Source of the DNA: Terfezia claveryi
Taxonomy: Eukaryota > Ascomycota > Pezizomycetes > Pezizales > Pezizaceae
Direction of reading: 5' to 3'
Assembly (NCBI GenBank): GCA_015179025.1
Contig: WHUX01000410.1
Coordinates: 1 to 31,315, forward strand
DNA: 31,315 nt
Made by a program: the position numbers and the translations under genes. Positions 27,527-31,315 of the stretch are shown one piece after another. The number at the start of each line of letters is the position of its first letter. Within the stretch, counting starts at the first letter, position 1. Below the pieces are notes generated by a model. That model saw only the letters and a list, made by a program, of their open reading frames with translations, had not been told where the DNA came from and ran no database searches.

Positions 27527-28054
27527 TCATCTTGCACTCCTGGCAACCGCCATTACATCTGTACCTGTAAATCCAGTACACCATTGAAAAACCGGCCCCC
27601 CAGGTCCCAGGAATAATTGGTCTAAACAACCAAGGTCACAATCCCAAGGCTCAAATCTCGCTGCCTCCACTGCAGCCATTTCCTCCAGAAAAGAATTACC
27701 TCCATCAGAACCTTCCTTAGGCCCAGACATCTCTACCAATACCTCTGCGCCCCCAACGTCTACCTCAACACACCAATCAGAAAACGTGACACTCTTGCCG
27801 GAAGAACTAGAACTAGATTCTAGACCAGTAGACGAAGAAAAACCAGGACCATAAGAAACATCAGGATCCTGACATCCAGCCTCACCAGCCTCGTGAGCCA
27901 CCGAGCCAACAGAACCGTCAGTCGAACGGAGATCATAAGGATCATCAGCCACCACACCATCAGCACAGAAAGGTGCCAAAGAAGAAAAGTAACTCGACGA
28001 TCGTATCGCATAACCAGCTGCATTTGGTTGCGGACAGACGACGAAATCAGACAT
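27527..28054 (-). CDS. Antisense ORF of GA, divergent from gag (175 aa)
   Basis: A 175-codon frame on the strand opposite the element. Its ATG (28054-28052) is one base from the gag ATG (28056). It begins MSDFVVCPQPNAAG, has a Ser-rich, acidic middle (SSSTGLESSSSSSGKSVTF, about residues 72-91), then DWCVEVDVGGAEVLVEM and a C-terminal part with FLEEMAAVEAARFEPWDCD. The same frame is open upstream to 28198, across the gag start. It has no stop although gag beside it has several. GB carries an antisense frame in the same place with GKRVTFVD. Function unknown; the low-complexity acidic/Ser make-up is compatible with a regulatory protein. An alternative is a frame kept open by base composition. 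Confidence 0.5.
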   Translation of the reverse strand: MSDFVVCPQPNAAGYAIRSSSYFSSLAPFCADGVVADDPYDLRSTDGSVGSVAHEAGEAGCQDPDVSYGPGFSSSTGLESSSSSSGKSVTFSDWCVEVDVGGAEVLVEMSGPKEGSDGGNSFLEEMAAVEAARFEPWDCDLGCLDQLFLGPGGPVFQWCTGFTGTDVMAVARSAR

Positions 28055-28055
28055 A

Positions 28056-29862
28056 ATGGCGTCTGAACTTAGTAAGAAGACTAAGAGGTCGAGACGGTTA
28101 ACTATGTTACCCGAAGATATTAAGAAATTAGTAGAAGAAACTCCCAGAAAGACCAGATTTATAGTTCCTAACACAGAAGGGGAAATAAATCTGCCCATGG
28201 ATATAGAATAGGAGAACCAGGTGGAGCAGGAACCAAACTATATTTTAGTATGGCTTTACCTCTCGCACCAGAAGAATTTTGGGACAGACATCTTCCAACA
28301 ATTGAGGAGATTTTGAAATATACTCGCTCAATGGGACATGCCCAACAGTATCATCCTGATGATACTCGACTCTTAATGGAAGCCGTAGCAAAACACTACT
28401 TATGGCTAACACCTTACCCATTCAAAGAAGAAGACTTAGAAATGAACGCATTTTTAAGTAAAGAATTAAGAAACCTGTGTTCCACTTTTAAGGAAACCGA
28501 ATTGGGTAATAAATAACTGGGAAGAAATAATGGCATTCATGATGAGCGGCACTCATCTAGAAGAATCAGCACATACCGCGGAGGATTTTTTCAATCCTAG
28601 CAAAGAACTTCCAGGAGCGTTCCTGAGAACACAAAAGATCAATCGAAAGGCAAAGGTCGAGCACCTGAGACACCAGAAAGGAGGACTGGGTCAGCCAAAG
28701 AACCAGACGACAAAGACCAACCACCAGAAGATATAGAATTACCAGAAGACGATGATGATCTAGATACAGGACTAGACCAAAAAGCAGAAAACACAAGGAG
28801 GAGGACGAGACCCCGATGATAGCGGAGATGATAGCTCGGACTCTGATAAGGCATCGTCAGTTGCAAGTCAAACTCTTAAAAGAAAACCCAAACGAGGAAA
28901 ATCAGTTGAAACCAGCAATGGGAATCTACAACAGGAATGGTTACAAGGTAACCATAAAGCAACGAATGCTTTAAAAGGAATAAAGATTGATATGCCAGAA
29001 AAATTAAGAGGAGAAGACAAAAAATGGCAAGACTCACAATATTTTGACTCTTGGGCCACAGCAATGCAACGTTGGTTTGTTCTCAAAAGAATAGATTTAG
29101 AAGGCGCTTCAGCTTGGAAATTGTTGGATTCAGAATGGAAGGAAGCGCACTACTACTTATAATCAATTCCTAAGAGAAAAAGGAAAGAATGCGACATTCT
29201 TTGGTTTCATACTAGCGCTAAGGGATTTTCTGATACCCTCTACTAGTAAGGACATTTTGTGGAAACGATGGGAGACAGCCACACCATACAAGGACGGACG
29301 TCACATGGGAATCAAACAGTTTGCCAACTGGCTTACTGAAATGCAAATCAAATTGATTGACAAGGATGGCAAACAATCAATATCGCAGGAAGTAAAAAGA
29401 AGAAAGTTTCTTAATCACCTGCCGCCATATATGTCAGCTACATTAATTCCTTTAATCAAAGAAGAATGGTCATATGATCAGCTCGCATCAAGCGGAGTCA
29501 TATGAAGCTTCCAAAAGGATATTGCCCCACCATCCACAACAAATACATCCCGACGACAACACCCTCGGAATGAAAATCGAAGTCACGGTCCACGCAGGGA
29601 CCAGAATCAACGACAAAAAACAGGATTTAATCCTAGCAGCAATCCCAACACCAAACCCAACACAGAAAATCGGAAGGACTCAGATTGGGACACCATCACA
29701 AAAAAATTGGATCAGAAGACGAAGATGCAATTAATTAGAGACAAGAAATGTCTATGGTGTTGGAACCCTGGACACTCCTACAAGGACTGTAGGAAACGAA
29801 AAAATAAGGTACCCATGCGTACAGCCGCACAAGATTTAGCTATGCCGATAGCCCAAGGATAA
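28056..29862 (+). pseudogene. Gag of GA copy 2
   Basis: Starts MASELSKKTKRSRRLTM at 28056 and first stops at codon 52 (28209). It resumes in another frame as MALPLAPEEFWDRHLPTIEE (28250-28516), then an acidic, charged stretch (PPEDIELPEDDDDLDTG), then MPEKLRGEDKKWQDSQYFDS, which leads into the capsid-like core (ISQEVKRRKFLNHLPPYM at 29384-29440, VKRRKF typical of retrotrans_gag). A basic Arg/Asn-rich linker and CLWCWNPGHSYKDCRKRK (29748-29801), a full CX2CX4HX4C knuckle, end it. At least five breaks. It would package the RNA and build the particle. Confidence 0.85.
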
Positions 29863-29894
29863 AAACAACAAGGATAAAATCAAGGAAACGACCC

Positions 29895-30284
29895 TTGTCA
29901 AGACAGGTACCAGATTTTAGCAAGGTATTCGTTAAAGCTAACGAACACCCCGCACTAGCTTTAATTGATCTCCAAACGAAGGGAGGAGACTTAATCAATT
30001 CTCAATTTGTACACCTATACAAAATACCAACTAGAAGTATCGAGAAGAAATCATTAAGTACTGCAATTAAAGGCTCAAAAGGAACGATAGACAAAGCTTG
30101 TACTATCAAACTTGATTGGATAGGTTATGTAGAAGAACGAACGTTCTATGTAGCTCATTTGACTGGATGGGACATGATACTAGGAGAACCTGCTCTCAGC
30201 AAAGTGCGAGCAATAATTCCTGCCCATCAGGAACCAGTTACTATCCAACCGGAAAATATTCCACGATTCCAGCTAAGTGTATGA
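29895..30284 (+). pseudogene. Retropepsin-like protease of GA copy 2 (open stretch)
   Basis: An unbroken 129-codon piece of Pol. ALALIDLQTKGGDLI (about residues 20-34) is the active-site strand, LSTAIKGSKGTIDKA the flap region, and FYVAHLTGWDMILGEPAL the C-terminal core with the ILG-type strand. The catalytic Asp is present, but D-S/T-G is replaced by DLQTKG. The same change is in GB. It would mature the Gag-Pol polyprotein. The Met at 29895 is probably internal to a longer Gag-Pol frame, since elements of this kind make protease as part of a polyprotein. Confidence 0.82.
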
Positions 30285-31315
30285 AAGGATCTAGAACATG
30301 GCGAATGGTATAAGATCAGCATATACTCAGGTCAGCTGTGAATCAGTACAGATTATAGTGAACCGGATAATTGGGAAAATATTAGTGACGCAGAAGAAAC
30401 CGATTCAGAAAGAGAACTCGTGACAGCTGTTTCTACGGTACAGAAACAATTCAACCCTGTAACGGAGTTTCCCTTATTATTTCCCAAGACAATTCCACGG
30501 GAATTACCTCACTAAGAAAAATTAATCACTCTATCAAACCAAAAGCAGGAGCTACTTGGATACCAAAATGGCGACCCTCAGGACATCGATTTAGACAACA
30601 AATCCATGACAAATTAGTCGAAGAAGAAGCATCAGGTCGCATATATAGAGTAGAAAATGACACAAATGCTGTAGTCATTCACTATCCCTAAACGAGATAA
30701 ACCGGAAGAAGCCAGACATGTCAATGACTGTCGAGACCGCAATTTAGCCGTCGAACCGGACCACACCCCATTGCCAGATATTAATGAAGCAATTGAACTA
30801 GTAGCGGAGAATCCCATTTGGACTAAGCTCGACTTAGCCGACGGATTTTTTAATATCAGGAACAATAAAGAATCTGAGCAACACTCTACCTTTTTATGTC
30901 ACATGGGATATTTCAGAAGTAGAGTTATGCAACAAGGGGATCGTAACGCACCAGCTACCATGGTTCGCGTTATGCATGAAATTTTTAAGGACATGGTCTA
31001 TAAAAATTTAATCATCTATATTGATGATATTATTATATTCTCTAAAACGTATGAAGAACATGTAGAATTATTGAAGAAAGTACTTCAACGTCTACAGGAT
31101 GAGAAAATTCTATCTCAAAGAAAGCAAATGCCAGTTCTTTACTCCAAGATTGGAAATCTTAGGACACGTTTTGACATCAGATGGATTACATGTAGACCGA
31201 AGAAGAGACGACTAATTACATTTCCATCCCTCCTACAAGAAAAAAGGATCTTAGAGGATTCCTTGGAATCGTTAATTATCTCAGCAGATTTATTCCTGAC
31301 TTGGCATCGTATGCG
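30285..31315 (+). pseudogene. Reverse transcriptase of GA copy 2 (partial)
   Basis: After a decayed linker (30285-30520), 30540-30680 reads KPKAGATWIPKWRPSGHRFR and VEEEASGRIYRVENDTNAVV, then one frame over RHVNDCRDRNLAVEPDHTPL (the YRxLN region), TKLDLADGFFNIR, the NAPATM box (preceded by QQGD where most Gypsy RTs have PFGL) and YIDDIIIFS with the catalytic YxDD at 31017-31028. A frameshift near 30690 and another near 31105 break it. The window ends inside the connection region. Confidence 0.9.

Larger units (their letters stand above)
26562..31315 (+). mobile_element. Ty3/Gypsy chromovirus GA, copy 2 (5' part)
   Basis: 5' LTR, an 825-bp leader, gag, protease and the first part of RT, running off the window. 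The last 247 bases match the first 247 of the window. It sits inside E4. The frame is broken by several shifts and stops, fewer than in copy 1. Immediately after the LTR come TTTTTTTTAACTCAC and no TGG-type tRNA primer site; self-priming as in Tf1 is possible but unproven. Confidence 0.93.

Noticed and set aside
1..31315. Circular molecule closed through the 247-bp terminal match
   Set aside because: Joining the ends would give one GA element, but the flanks of its LTRs differ (CTTAA before 26562, GTAAA after 4369), the LTRs differ by a repeat unit, and the overlap has several indels. Two separate copies explain this better.

Overview
The window looks like transposon-packed, AT-rich heterochromatin of a filamentous fungus. 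The evidence is chromodomain-type Ty3/Gypsy retrotransposons, introns of 52-59 bp with GT...AG ends and CTAAT-type branch sites inside a transposase gene, dense minisatellites and long TA-rich tracts. No clear host gene was found. The phylum cannot be fixed from this window.

Layout. 1-4369: 3' part of a decayed Ty3/Gypsy element, family 'GA' (end of RT, RNase H, spacer with a CCHC knuckle, integrase, chromodomain, 3' LTR). 4370-7382: AT-rich degenerate DNA. 7383-14346: a complete 6.96-kb DNA transposon 'E1', minus orientation, carrying a decayed Ginger/KRBA2-like DDE integrase gene with four exons. 14347-15133: AT-rich spacer with a ~110-bp tandem repeat. 15134-17487: non-autonomous relative 'E2', plus orientation, built from satellite arrays and a tRNA-derived SINE-like unit. 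17488-17727: TA-rich satellite. 17728-18600: less AT-rich stretch with 12-bp and 69-bp minisatellites. 18598-23728: second Ty3/Gypsy family 'GB', minus orientation, cut off in RT, with two LTRs in tandem at its 5' end. 23729-23820: satellite. 23821-25524: 'E3', an internally deleted E1 derivative. 25525-26346: 37-40-bp satellite with a dimeric higher-order pattern. 26347-26561: terminus of a fourth element, 'E4', cut by a GA copy. 26562-31315: 5' part of that GA copy (5' LTR, leader, gag, protease, start of RT).

The E elements share ends beginning TGTTCTGGTCCGTTCCGGG, repeated CCATACCGGTATGG palindromes near the ends, and flanks of TATA, apparently through insertion into the TA core of the satellite. 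E1 is the likely source of the integrase. E2, E3 and E4 are passengers or fragments.

Two observations stand out. First, both Gypsy families carry an antisense reading frame between 5' LTR and gag. It starts head-to-head with the gag start codon and shares a GKxVTFxD motif. Second, E1 is a nearly complete integrase-type DNA transposon whose gene model closes in frame over three introns and is broken only by nonsense substitutions, mostly readable as CGA to TGA. Functional assignments rest on recognised motifs in my own translations; no database search was possible.
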